Below, piece after piece: positions 1 through 5,879 of a DNA stretch of 6,522 bases; within the stretch, counting starts at the first letter, position 1; every line of letters begins with the position of its first letter. Source of the stretch: an uncultured Mycoplasmatota bacterium. Its GTDB lineage: Bacteria > Bacillota_I > Bacilli_A > RF39 > UBA660. The notes beneath the pieces are model-generated. The model did not search any database and was not told where the DNA came from. It saw only the letters and a list, made by a program, of their open reading frames with translations. Position numbers and translations under genes: made by a program. Location of the stretch: contig CAMYTM010000039.1 of assembly GCA_947297555.1 (NCBI GenBank), positions 1 through 6,522 on the forward strand, given 5' to 3'.

Positions 1-84
1 GTTCCACCCTATTTATTCTTTAGTGAATCACCTTATATTTATATAACTCCGAGTTTTCCCATCACTCATCAACGTTTGTATATC
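1..84 (-). promoter_or_regulatory. Putative short T-box leader (glycine type), truncated at window edge
   Basis: Read on the minus strand, the last bases before the window edge are AATAGGGTGGAAC (13-1), matching the T-box signature AGGGTGGNACC whose TGGN bulge pairs with the tRNA acceptor end. Here the bulge is TGGA (6-3), which fits a tRNA with discriminator U such as tRNA-Gly. The leader begins about 7 nt after a TATAAT box, giving only about 84 nt, whereas canonical T-box leaders place roughly 150-200 nt before the signature. By hand I can draw a minimal Stem I: basal helix ATATAC (83-78) with GTTATAT (47-41, one T bulged), an internal loop, then GAGT (67-64) with ACTC (54-51). The 3' side of the internal loop is GGA (50-48), a glycine codon in the position expected of a specifier. 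The regulated gene lies outside; recO being followed by glyQS in B. subtilis supports a glycyl-tRNA synthetase. The antiterminator and terminator halves are not visible, and the fold is hand-drawn and AT-rich. Confidence 0.6.
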
Positions 85-87
85 TAA

Positions 88-116
88 ATTATATGAAATA
101 CCTAGAAAAAATACAA
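88..116 (-). promoter_or_regulatory. Predicted housekeeping (sigma-A type) promoter of the T-box leader
   Basis: A perfect -10 box TATAAT lies at 93-88. A 17-nt spacer separates it from TTGTAT (116-111), which matches only the TTG of the -35 consensus. The expected transcript start is near 84-81, so the leader would be about 80-84 nt up to the window edge. The promoter lies just downstream of the stop of the 285-aa gene and would make the off-window gene independent of the recO operon. Confidence 0.55.
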
Positions 117-138
117 GTAGTAATTGAAAATTTACACT
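106..138 (-). terminator. Weak candidate terminator at the end of the recO/285-aa gene unit
   Basis: Starting inside the TAG stop of the 285-aa gene, AGTGTAA (138-132) can pair with TTAC and ACT (123-120 and 118-116, one T bulged) around an 8-nt loop. A run of six T follows (111-106). The stem has few G-C pairs, and the T run overlaps the spacer of the next promoter, so this is a tentative call. Confidence 0.25.
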
Positions 139-994
139 ATAACTTTTTTTCTCTTGCCATATCTTTGTCTTTATCTAATATGCTAAAAAATAAAGCAATT
201 TCTGGAGATAAACCTCCCACTATTTCTAAAAAACTAGCAATTAAACTTTTTGGCAAAGGCAAAATTTCATCAATCAAAATTTGAAATCTCTCTAAAGAGC
301 CTTCTTTTAAATTATACTTTTTGAATACATCTTCAAAAGTATTCACCCCTGATGCTTCCATAATATCTCTAGACACAACTTCTCCTTTATTCAAAAAAGT
401 TTCCTCTACTTGTATCTCGCTTTTAAAATAATCTTTCTCAAAAGAGAAATGAAAAGAAGAAATATCTTTTCTTTTTGACTTTTCCCAAAAATCTAAAAAA
501 TTTGTATATTTTTGATGACAATCTGATACGTTTACATTAAGCAATTCTTTAAAATTATATTTTTTAGTCTCACTTTGAAATTCACAATGCAATTCAGCAA
601 AACTAATTCCAAAACTCATATAGCCATATTCTTTATCCCATATTTCAATATTTGGATTTTCTCCTAAACAAAGTTTCACAGGTTCTTCATGACCATTTCT
701 TTTTAAGAAAAATGAATAATTAGTAAGCAAAGTTTTGTCTCTTCGACTTCTTTTGCACTTTATTAAAGGACTATCAATTTCCATTACATATCTATAACGA
801 ACAGACTCATTTTTTTTAACATTTTGATTCTGTGTTTTCTTATACCAGATATATCCTACATTTCGATTTTCACCATCTATTATATAATAATAATTAGCAA
901 CATTCGATTCTATAGTGTGATACCCAAATAAATGTAAAAACTTATTTTCACACTCTAGAATACCATAATTCTTTTTTTCCGTTTCTTCTTGCAT
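137..994 (-). CDS. Hypothetical protein of 285 aa, no recognised family
   Basis: I do not recognise this protein. The open frame reaches back to an ATG at 1045, which would overlap recO. The ATG at 994 is preferred because GAAAGAAGG (1009-1001) sits 6 nt upstream of it and the 17 residues before it look like untranslated sequence. The protein is rich in Lys, Glu, Asn, Tyr and Phe, has no signal peptide or clear membrane segment, and alternates charged and aromatic residues in a way that suggests a beta-rich middle (about 40-140). The last 50 residues are more helical and hydrophobic, with a Leu/Ile-rich stretch around 238-273 and a basic tail. Five cysteines are scattered with no CxxC pair. 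It follows recO after a 40-nt gap holding a small hairpin and precedes the T-box promoter. That slot leads straight to glyQS in B. subtilis, so this gene looks like a lineage-specific insertion. It could be a cytoplasmic protein of any role. Confidence 0.7.
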   Translation of the reverse strand: MQEETEKKNYGILECENKFLHLFGYHTIESNVANYYYIIDGENRNVGYIWYKKTQNQNVKKNESVRYRYVMEIDSPLIKCKRSRRDKTLLTNYSFFLKRNGHEEPVKLCLGENPNIEIWDKEYGYMSFGISFAELHCEFQSETKKYNFKELLNVNVSDCHQKYTNFLDFWEKSKRKDISSFHFSFEKDYFKSEIQVEETFLNKGEVVSRDIMEASGVNTFEDVFKKYNLKEGSLERFQILIDEILPLPKSLIASFLEIVGGLSPEIALFFSILDKDKDMAREKKL

Positions 995-1000
995 ACATAT

Positions 1001-1009
1001 CCTTCTTTC
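1001..1009 (-). promoter_or_regulatory. Ribosome binding site deciding the start of the 285-aa gene
   Basis: GAAAGAAGG lies 6 nt before the ATG at 994. The longer frame from 1045 has no comparable site and would begin inside recO, so this site argues for the shorter protein. Confidence 0.6.
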
Positions 1010-1038
1010 AAAAATTAGAATAACAAAGGAATTGTTAC
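1010..1038 (-). terminator. Small hairpin after the recO stop, possible attenuator
   Basis: GTAACAA (1038-1032) pairs with TTGTTAT (1026-1020) around the loop TTCCT, giving six Watson-Crick pairs and one G-T pair. The recO stop codon lies inside the 5' arm. Five T follow at 1014-1010, but only after a 5-nt gap (1019-1015), and the stem has a single G-C pair. It may lower read-through into the 285-aa gene or protect the recO mRNA end, and it may equally have no function. Confidence 0.25.
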
Positions 1039-1766
1039 AAATCAAGCATTTTTAGCAAAAATTTCTTACTATTTAAATAAAGTCCTGTGTACCGTTCATA
1101 ATAACGATTGATAAAAAAATTAATTTCTTTTACAATCTCCTCACTTATTTTAAGATCAGTAATTGAATCAATCGCAACGTAATAATACATGCGTATCATT
1201 TTCACAGTTTTACTACTTACTAAAACTTGATTTGTATAACAATTTTTACAAACATAACCCCCTTCATCTGCATCTAAAGTTACAATATTTTTTGTATTTC
1301 CACACAAAATACAAGAATCAAGTTCCAAACCTACTCCTAAAAAAGGAAGATATTTAAGTTCCAAAATATTGGTAATCACCAAAGGATTCATCGAAGCATT
1401 CATTTTTTTAATCCCTGCAAGATAGAGTTTATACAAAATTGCTTCGCCACTTTGCTTAAAAACCTGTGTAGTTAACTCCGTTAAATAATTCAAATAACTA
1501 ATTAAAACAATATCACTTTTAATTGTTTTAAAATCATTTAAAACATCTACATCTTTTAAAATAGACAGTTTATCTTCTTTATAATAAATATAAAAAGAAC
1601 CATAAGTAAATTTTATGGTCAAAGCACGAAGACGGCTTTTCATGGACATTACGCCTTTACACATAATACCAATGATACCGTATTCAAAAGTATAAAGTTG
1701 AATAATCTTGGAAGTATCTCCATAGGGCGTTTCGTTAACAATAATCCCTTCTACCTTTGTTATCAT
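1035..1766 (-). CDS. recO: DNA repair protein RecO
   Basis: RecO is the recombination mediator that works with RecR to load RecA onto SSB-coated single-stranded DNA and to anneal strands in RecF-pathway gap repair. The 243-aa length is typical. The N-terminus (about 1-80) reads as the family's OB-fold: a start of the form MITKVEGIIV, then Tyr-Gly-Asp-Thr-Ser-Lys and a Gly-rich turn near GIIGIMCKGV. A helical middle follows. A four-cysteine zinc site is intact, with CILC at 152-155 and CKNC at 173-176. The C-terminal helical part ends in the usual YERYTGLYLNSKKFLL-type stretch. It sits after era and yqzL, as in B. subtilis. The ATG at 1766 lies inside yqzL (32-nt overlap) and the upstream GAGTG is a weak ribosome site, so translation is probably coupled to yqzL. 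Confidence 0.95.
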   Translation of the reverse strand: MITKVEGIIVNETPYGDTSKIIQLYTFEYGIIGIMCKGVMSMKSRLRALTIKFTYGSFYIYYKEDKLSILKDVDVLNDFKTIKSDIVLISYLNYLTELTTQVFKQSGEAILYKLYLAGIKKMNASMNPLVITNILELKYLPFLGVGLELDSCILCGNTKNIVTLDADEGGYVCKNCYTNQVLVSSKTVKMIRMYYYVAIDSITDLKISEEIVKEINFFINRYYERYTGLYLNSKKFLLKMLDL

Positions 1767-1854
1767 TTTTCACACTCTTTTTACTAGCATATACTAAGTA
1801 ATCTTCTACTTTTCCGCTTTTCTTAAATTTATTCCATGCTTCTTCTTTTTTCAT
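1735..1854 (-). CDS. yqzL: YqzL-like small protein (39 aa)
   Basis: A short frame between era and recO encodes 39 residues beginning MKKEEAWNKFKKSG and continuing KVEDYLVYASKK. The pattern Trp, then Phe, Gly and Tyr-Leu at these spacings resembles the YqzL-like family, short proteins of unknown function found between era and recO in Firmicutes. Position and pattern together make the call, since a 39-residue match alone would be weak. The ATG at 1854 is chosen because AGAGG (1868-1864) lies 9 nt upstream. An in-frame ATG at 1863 abuts that site and would add three residues. The 3' end runs 32 nt into recO in another frame, which suggests translational coupling. The protein is strongly basic and probably cytoplasmic. 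Confidence 0.75.
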   Translation of the reverse strand: MKKEEAWNKFKKSGKVEDYLVYASKKSVKNDNKGRRDYC

Positions 1855-1906
1855 TTTTATCATCCTCTAATCTTTCTAACTATATATTGAGGATTTTTTT
1901 TAAATT

Positions 1907-2791
1907 TTATTCATCTTCATGAAATCCAAGTTCATGTAAAACTTTTTCTTTTTCTCTCCACTTCTTAATTGTTTTCACATAAAGATCCAAATACACACGT
2001 TTTCCAAGCAATTTTTCTATATCTTTTCGCGCTAAAGAACCAATAGTTTTTAAACGTTCTCCATTTTTTCCAATCACTATCTTTTTAATAGAATCACGTT
2101 CTACTATAATTTCTACTCCAATCAAAGTCACTTTTTCTTTCTCCTCATAATAAGTAGTCACACAAGTCACACAGTGAGGTACTTCTTCGATTGTTAAATT
2201 AAGAAGTTTCTCTCTTACAATTTCACTAATCATAAAATAGGTACTATTGCTTGTAATCGTATCATCATCAAAATACTTAACATTGTCTTTTAAATACTTC
2301 TTAATCACTTTCACTAAACAATCCAAATTATCATTTTTCATGGCACTAACTGGAACAATATCAGCAAATGGAAACAAATCTTTATAATTCTCAATCACTT
2401 CCAATATTTCTTCGCTCTTAATTTTATCAATTTTATTCAAAACCAAAATAACGGGAACTTCCGAATTTTTTAAACACTCCAAAATAAATTTATCTCCTTT
2501 TCCTAAAGAAGTAGAAGCATCTGTCAAAAACAAAATAGCATCTACGTCATGAATCAAAGACAACGCTTGCTTATTTAAAATTTTCCCTAATCTACTTTGT
2601 GGTTTATGAATTCCAGGAGTATCTACAAAAACTATTTGTGTATCTTCTTCATTATAAATCCCTTGAATTACATTCCTTGTCGTTTGCGCCTTATCACTTG
2701 TAATGGCAATATGAGCATTTACTAAACTATTTATTAGCGTACTTTTTCCAACATTAGGTCTTCCTATAATACTAACAAATCCACTTTTCAT
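1907..2791 (-). CDS. era: GTPase Era
   Basis: Era is an essential Ras-like GTPase that binds the 3' end of 16S rRNA and checks late 30S subunit assembly at the membrane. Counting from the ATG at 2791 (294 aa), the GTPase motifs are all present: G1 GRPNVGKS at 10-17, the G2 Thr-Thr-Arg at 37-39, G3 DTPG at 57-60, G4 NKID at 119-122 and G5 SAM at 149-151. The C-terminal KH domain shows its GKNG loop at 241-244, preceded by the EEVPHCV strand typical of the linker region. The frame also allows a GTG at 2800, but that codon lies within the ribosome site AGGTGA (2802-2797), which is spaced 5 nt from the ATG; MKSGFVSIIG also aligns with the usual N-terminus. The gene starts 9 nt after the dgkA stop and ends 52 nt before yqzL. 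Confidence 0.97.
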   Translation of the reverse strand: MKSGFVSIIGRPNVGKSTLINSLVNAHIAITSDKAQTTRNVIQGIYNEEDTQIVFVDTPGIHKPQSRLGKILNKQALSLIHDVDAILFLTDASTSLGKGDKFILECLKNSEVPVILVLNKIDKIKSEEILEVIENYKDLFPFADIVPVSAMKNDNLDCLVKVIKKYLKDNVKYFDDDTITSNSTYFMISEIVREKLLNLTIEEVPHCVTCVTTYYEEKEKVTLIGVEIIVERDSIKKIVIGKNGERLKTIGSLARKDIEKLLGKRVYLDLYVKTIKKWREKEKVLHELGFHEDE

Positions 2792-2796
2792 AACCT

Positions 2797-2802
2797 TCAC
2801 CT
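2797..2802 (-). promoter_or_regulatory. era ribosome binding site overlapping an in-frame GTG
   Basis: AGGTGA matches the anti-Shine-Dalgarno core and lies 5 nt before the ATG at 2791. It contains the in-frame GTG (2800-2798) that a longest-frame caller would pick, so it argues for the ATG. Its first two bases are the last two of the dgkA stop codon. Confidence 0.65.
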
Positions 2803-3202
2803 ACATCTTAAATATTTCCACAAAATAAGGAGCAAAAACAAACAAGCCAATGACTAGAGCCACTAAAGACATAATAAAACTCGCTGCACTTCCGCAATCT
2901 TTTGCAATTTTAGCAAGGGGATGATGTTCAAAAGTTACTAAATCTACCGTTGCTTCTATTGCTGGATTAATAAGTTCCATTCCCAAGATAACTCCAAGAG
3001 CAATAAATACAATTGCCCACTCAGATAACTTAATTTGAAAAATAATTCCTAAACAAATAGAAAAAATCGTGGCTACTCCATGTATCCATAAACTTTGTTC
3101 ATAGCGATAAGCATACAATAATCCTTCAATAGAAAACTTAATACTACGAAAAAAGCGCATAATTCCTTTTTTCTTAATATCATCTCTTGATATTTGTGGC
3201 AT
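2801..3202 (-). CDS. dgkA: Undecaprenol/diacylglycerol kinase (DgkA family)
   Basis: This small integral membrane kinase phosphorylates undecaprenol in Gram-positives (diacylglycerol in E. coli), feeding the lipid carrier pool for peptidoglycan and other envelope polymers. The 133-aa length is normal, with three hydrophobic segments near 42-58, 62-82 and 104-126. The active-site signature is recognisable: E35, the run ELINPAIEATVD at 76-87 (E76, N79, E83, D87) and HPLAKIAKD at 94-102 with K101 and D102. Two deviations stand out against the B. subtilis sequence as I recall it: Trp39 where an Arg follows Glu-Gln-Asn-Phe, and Pro80 where the family has Asn-Thr-Ala. The start at 3202 has AGGAG (3217-3213) 10 nt upstream and overlaps ybeY by 23 nt. 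A shorter start at 3160 is possible. Its place between ybeY and era matches the B. subtilis order without cdd. Confidence 0.92.
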   Translation of the reverse strand: MPQISRDDIKKKGIMRFFRSIKFSIEGLLYAYRYEQSLWIHGVATIFSICLGIIFQIKLSEWAIVFIALGVILGMELINPAIEATVDLVTFEHHPLAKIAKDCGSAASFIMSLVALVIGLFVFAPYFVEIFKM

Positions 3203-3620
3203 CTAAAATCAACTCCTGTTTTGTAAACATAATCTCTTCTTCTTTTTCCGTCATATGGTCATATCCAAGCAAATGAAGAAGACCATGCACTGTTAAAAAG
3301 GATAACTCTCTTTTTTCAGAATGTCCATAAGAATTTGCCTGTTCTATCATTTTGGGTATACAAATAAAAATATCTCCTAAAACACGTACCTTCATAGAAA
3401 ACGTGCTAACAACATCCTCAAAAGCAAAAGAAATCACATCTGTAACTTTATCGATTCCACGATGGACTCTGTTTAATTCCTGTATTTCCTCTTCCCCTAC
3501 AAACGTAATAGAAAAAATACATTTCTTCACATTTTCTTCTTTTAAAGTATTTTGAATTACTTTTTTTAAATAGCCATAATTCCCATCATACCCATACTCA
3601 TCATTAATTGTATACTTCAT
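3180..3620 (-). CDS. ybeY: Endoribonuclease YbeY (16S rRNA maturation)
   Basis: YbeY is a metal-dependent endoribonuclease that processes the 3' end of 16S rRNA and takes part in ribosome quality control. Counting from the ATG at 3620 (146 aa), the zinc-binding signature HGLLHLLGYDH lies at 112-122, with H112, H116 and H122 as ligands. The conserved LNRVHRGIDKVTDVISF stretch at 49-65 holds the usual Arg and the Thr-Asp-Val turn. The frame stays open to 3686, but those 22 residues would overlap the VanZ gene. The ATG at 3620 shares its A with the VanZ stop (TAATG) and has GGGATGG a few bases upstream, so coupled translation is likely. The gene normally follows phoH and yqfF; neither is present here. 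Confidence 0.94.
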   Translation of the reverse strand: MKYTINDEYGYDGNYGYLKKVIQNTLKEENVKKCIFSITFVGEEEIQELNRVHRGIDKVTDVISFAFEDVVSTFSMKVRVLGDIFICIPKMIEQANSYGHSEKRELSFLTVHGLLHLLGYDHMTEKEEEIMFTKQELILDATNIKR

Positions 3621-4237
3621 TAAAACCATCCCAGTTCTATTGTTCTTGTAAAATAAATAAGCGCAAGTAAGAAAAGAACAATACACAAAATATTATAAAA
3701 TACATCACTTTGAAAAAATCTAGGCAAATGTTTTTTTATGGCTGTAAGACCGATAAACAATAAAAAACCAATTACACTCCCCACAACGTTTAAAAATATG
3801 TCATCAATATCAAAAGAACGTCCAATTTGTAACTGTACTGATTCTACAGTTAAACTAGTAATAGCACTAATAAATAAAATATGCGATACTTTACTGGCTT
3901 TCACATAGCCTGAAACAAAATATCCAAAAGGAATAAAAATAACAATATTACCAATCACATTAAAAATAAAAAGTTTACTCCCTATCTCATAGCGAAATAT
4001 CTCCGTAAAAGGAACAATATTTAATCCACTATTGGTATTCATTTCCGTACTCGTTAAAAGTTGAAATAATAATAGGGCATATACAATGAAAATCAAATTT
4101 AAAAATTCTTTATAGAAAACGAATTTTTCACGATTAATTTTTATATACGATATACGTATAGCAATAATGACTACCAAAAAAATAACAAGCATTGGCCATA
4201 TATCTCTAATAGCACTAGATAAAGTATCTTCAATCAT
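3620..4237 (-). CDS. VanZ-family membrane protein
   Basis: This 205-aa protein is almost entirely hydrophobic, with about six membrane segments near 14-31, 45-62, 89-110, 117-133, 146-168 and 180-198. It carries the VanZ-like signature: NIVPF at 73-77, the NVIGNIVIFIPFGYF run at 93-107, Glu132 and Gln135 after the fourth segment, and the RSFDIDDIFLNVVGSVIG run at 140-157. The founding member, VanZ, raises teicoplanin resistance. Most chromosomal family members have no proven role, so no resistance function is claimed. The start ATG follows the yqfD stop directly (TAGATG) with AGAGG 8 nt upstream, and its stop overlaps the ybeY start. It stands where phoH and yqfF occur in B. subtilis. An envelope role would suit its neighbours yqfD and dgkA, but that is inference. 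Confidence 0.88.
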   Translation of the reverse strand: MIEDTLSSAIRDIWPMLVIFLVVIIAIRISYIKINREKFVFYKEFLNLIFIVYALLLFQLLTSTEMNTNSGLNIVPFTEIFRYEIGSKLFIFNVIGNIVIFIPFGYFVSGYVKASKVSHILFISAITSLTVESVQLQIGRSFDIDDIFLNVVGSVIGFLLFIGLTAIKKHLPRFFQSDVFYNILCIVLFLLALIYFTRTIELGWF

Positions 4238-5389
4238 CTAACTTCCCTCTTCTTCTATTATTATAGAATACTCCTCTACTTGAGCAATATTTTCTATAAC
4301 GGAATAAAATATATCCATCTCTATTGTACTATCATTTATACTATTTTTCAAAACTTTTTGTACTTTTACTTTTTCTCCCTCTTGAAATTTAGCCTGGATT
4401 TTTTGATTGGCTAATTCTAAAGCCTTATTCATTCCAGAATTTAAATCATATTCATTTTTCTCTTCTATCGTTTCATATTCAGTATCTACATAAAAAGTAA
4501 AGTTAAAGAAACGAAACAAAACTTTGCTTTCCTCTTCATAAGTACTAAGACGACTCCTTAATATTTTGTATTTTCCTGTATCAGATTCTAAACTAAAATT
4601 AAAACGTTTCTTACCTGTTCTTGTTTTAATAATATATTCAATTGGCAACGTAACATGAGTTTCATACCATACTTCTGCATAAACACTTCCACTGGCACAA
4701 ACGTTATTTTTTACTTCTTCGTTCCATTTAATTTCACCGCTAATTAAAATATCACCTTCTTTTACGTACTGTCCTTCATGAACAGCAATTTCACCCTTAG
4801 TACTTGTAATATTGTCAATAATTCCACTTTTATTAGCCACTATATGACAATATTTATTTTCTTCACTAAAATGGTTTTCGATTCGTTCTTCAATTCGAAT
4901 TATATACATCATTCCAACGCTTTCAATTTCTAACCATTCTAGACGATCTTTATAAGTAGTTAAAATCTTATCCTTAATACCCTGAAGTTCTTTATAATCT
5001 TTTTTAAAACTCCAAACATGAATACCTTCATTATCCAAGGCTTTACTTACTAGTTCACGTATTTCTTTATTAGAATGAATGACATTCACTTTTACAATCA
5101 CATTAGAAAATAAATTAGTTAAAAATAGAAATAAAAATACTGCCAATACCTTTAATGGAGTTATCCATCTTTTCACTCGATAAAAACCACTTTCACCCAC
5201 ATAATAGAATTTTGCTGTTACAATCTCTTTTTTAATTCTTTCATAATCACTTGCTGACACCTTTAAATAAATTTCATCTTCTTTTTTAATTACATCATAC
5301 ACATTAACTTTATTTTTATACAACTTCACTAAAATTCGATTTTGATTACGTACTTTACATTTTATATAAATATAATGATTTATTTTCAT
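4238..5389 (-). CDS. yqfD: Sporulation protein YqfD
   Basis: YqfD is a conserved membrane protein of spore-formers, expressed in the mother cell under sigma-E in B. subtilis and needed for efficient sporulation; its biochemical role is unknown. The 383-aa length is close to the family norm of about 400. An N-terminal domain (1-72) resembles the family start, and one membrane segment lies near 78-100. The rest is probably extracytoplasmic. A hammerhead or lipoyl-like section appears at 184-219: the AxKSGIIDNI start, then HEGQYVKEGDILISGEI. The ASGSVYAEVWYETHVTLPI stretch at 232-250 is also characteristic. The ATG overlaps the yqfC stop by 4 nt (ATGA) and has GAGG 8 nt upstream. The pairing with yqfC is the strongest contextual support. 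An alternative reading as an efflux-adaptor-like protein is less likely. Confidence 0.92.
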   Translation of the reverse strand: MKINHYIYIKCKVRNQNRILVKLYKNKVNVYDVIKKEDEIYLKVSASDYERIKKEIVTAKFYYVGESGFYRVKRWITPLKVLAVFLFLFLTNLFSNVIVKVNVIHSNKEIRELVSKALDNEGIHVWSFKKDYKELQGIKDKILTTYKDRLEWLEIESVGMMYIIRIEERIENHFSEENKYCHIVANKSGIIDNITSTKGEIAVHEGQYVKEGDILISGEIKWNEEVKNNVCASGSVYAEVWYETHVTLPIEYIIKTRTGKKRFNFSLESDTGKYKILRSRLSTYEEESKVLFRFFNFTFYVDTEYETIEEKNEYDLNSGMNKALELANQKIQAKFQEGEKVKVQKVLKNSINDSTIEMDIFYSVIENIAQVEEYSIIIEEEGS

Positions 5390-5628
5390 CTAGTAAACCT
5401 CACATCTTCTAAAACGCCTTCAATTAATATTTCTCTCTTTTCTAAACGCTTTACAACAAAAGAAGTTCCTTTTAATGTTAACGTAAAAGTAGCCATGGAT
5501 AAAACAATTTCGTCATCATTTAGTTTTAAAATATCAATATAATTAAATACATGAATTTTATAAACATAAATATCAATATAATAATCATAATCCATCAAAA
5601 AATTTTTCATAGTTTTATAAAGATGCAT
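5386..5628 (-). CDS. yqfC: Sporulation protein YqfC
   Basis: YqfC is a small sporulation protein coded just before yqfD and co-expressed with it in spore-formers; its function is unknown. The visible features are two beta-rich repeats, with a turn at LTLKGTSFVVKRLEKREILI and an ending of the type GVLEDVRF, both usual in the family. No signal peptide or membrane segment is seen. The ATG at 5628 (80 aa) is preferred over the GTG at 5637 because the GTG lies inside the AGGTGA ribosome site (5639-5634), which is spaced 5 nt from the ATG. A later ATG at 5610 has no comparable site. The stop overlaps the yqfD start by 4 nt. This is the first gene of the operon, about 40 nt below a terminator, and no convincing promoter is seen in that gap. 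Confidence 0.88.
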   Translation of the reverse strand: MHLYKTMKNFLMDYDYYIDIYVYKIHVFNYIDILKLNDDEIVLSMATFTLTLKGTSFVVKRLEKREILIEGVLEDVRFTR

Positions 5629-5633
5629 ATGCT

Positions 5634-5639
5634 TCACCT
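5634..5639 (-). promoter_or_regulatory. yqfC ribosome binding site overlapping an in-frame GTG
   Basis: AGGTGA is followed by the 5-nt spacer AGCAT and the ATG at 5628. The same arrangement, AGGTGA plus 5 nt plus ATG with a GTG buried in the site, occurs at era, which strengthens both start choices. Confidence 0.65.
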
Positions 5640-5666
5640 ATATAACTATATGTTTCTAGAAATAAG

Positions 5667-5692
5667 AAAAAAACTATTGAGTTCACAATAAT
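5667..5692 (-). terminator. Rho-independent terminator after the XRE gene
   Basis: ATTATTG (5692-5686) pairs with CAATAGT (5679-5673) around the loop TGAACT, with one T-G pair. Seven T follow immediately (5673-5667). The stem is AT-rich but the shape and T run are good for such a low-GC genome. It begins just after the stop of the 61-aa regulator and separates that transcript from the yqfC operon. Confidence 0.6.
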
Positions 5693-5693
5693 C

Positions 5694-5879
5694 TTATTCT
5701 TCTTTTATAAGTACAAATTTATAATGACACACACTCAATATTTTTAAAAACATTTCTAAAGGTATTTTATTAGTATTAGTCTCATATCTAGAATATTGTT
5801 GTTGCGTTATTTGAAGTAGTTTTGCTAGTTTTTCTTGGGTCATATTACAGGATTTACGTATTTCTTTTAATTTTATCAT
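5694..5879 (-). CDS. XRE-family helix-turn-helix DNA-binding protein
   Basis: This 61-aa protein is essentially one Cro/C1-type helix-turn-helix domain. The scanning helix is TQEKLAKLL (14-22), the turn lies around QIT and the recognition helix is QQQYSRYE (26-33). This closely follows the TQEELAKLLGIS...YSRYE pattern of the family. The remaining helix (39-53) ends in a short hydrophobic tail. It binds DNA in the cytoplasm, but its target is not shown by the sequence. Members include small phage and mobile-element repressors and HipB-like antitoxins. No toxin partner is visible: the gene upstream is a surface protein. The ATG overlaps the stop of that gene by 4 nt (ATGA) and has no recognisable ribosome site, so it is probably translated by coupling. 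It is followed by a terminator. Confidence 0.88.
   Translation of the reverse strand: MIKLKEIRKSCNMTQEKLAKLLQITQQQYSRYETNTNKIPLEMFLKILSVCHYKFVLIKEE

Noticed and set aside
93..284. Plus-strand open frame of 63 aa.
   Set aside because: It is the antisense shadow of the 285-aa gene, with no ribosome site and no recognisable protein features. The other plus-strand frames at 1163-1357, 3352-3555 and 5342-5542 are rejected for the same reason.
3620..4237. Glycopeptide resistance determinant, because of the VanZ family name.
   Set aside because: No vanA/B-type ligase, vanH, vanX or regulators are nearby, and the gene is embedded in a housekeeping operon; chromosomal VanZ-like proteins are common.
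5640..5665. Sigma-E promoter for yqfC with CATATAGT as the -10 box.
   Set aside because: The stretch about 14 nt upstream is a T run, unlike a sigma-E -35 box, and the start would leave almost no leader before the ribosome site.
5694..5879. Antitoxin of a toxin-antitoxin pair.
   Set aside because: The overlapping gene is a large surface-type protein, and the downstream side is a terminator; no small toxin frame is adjacent.
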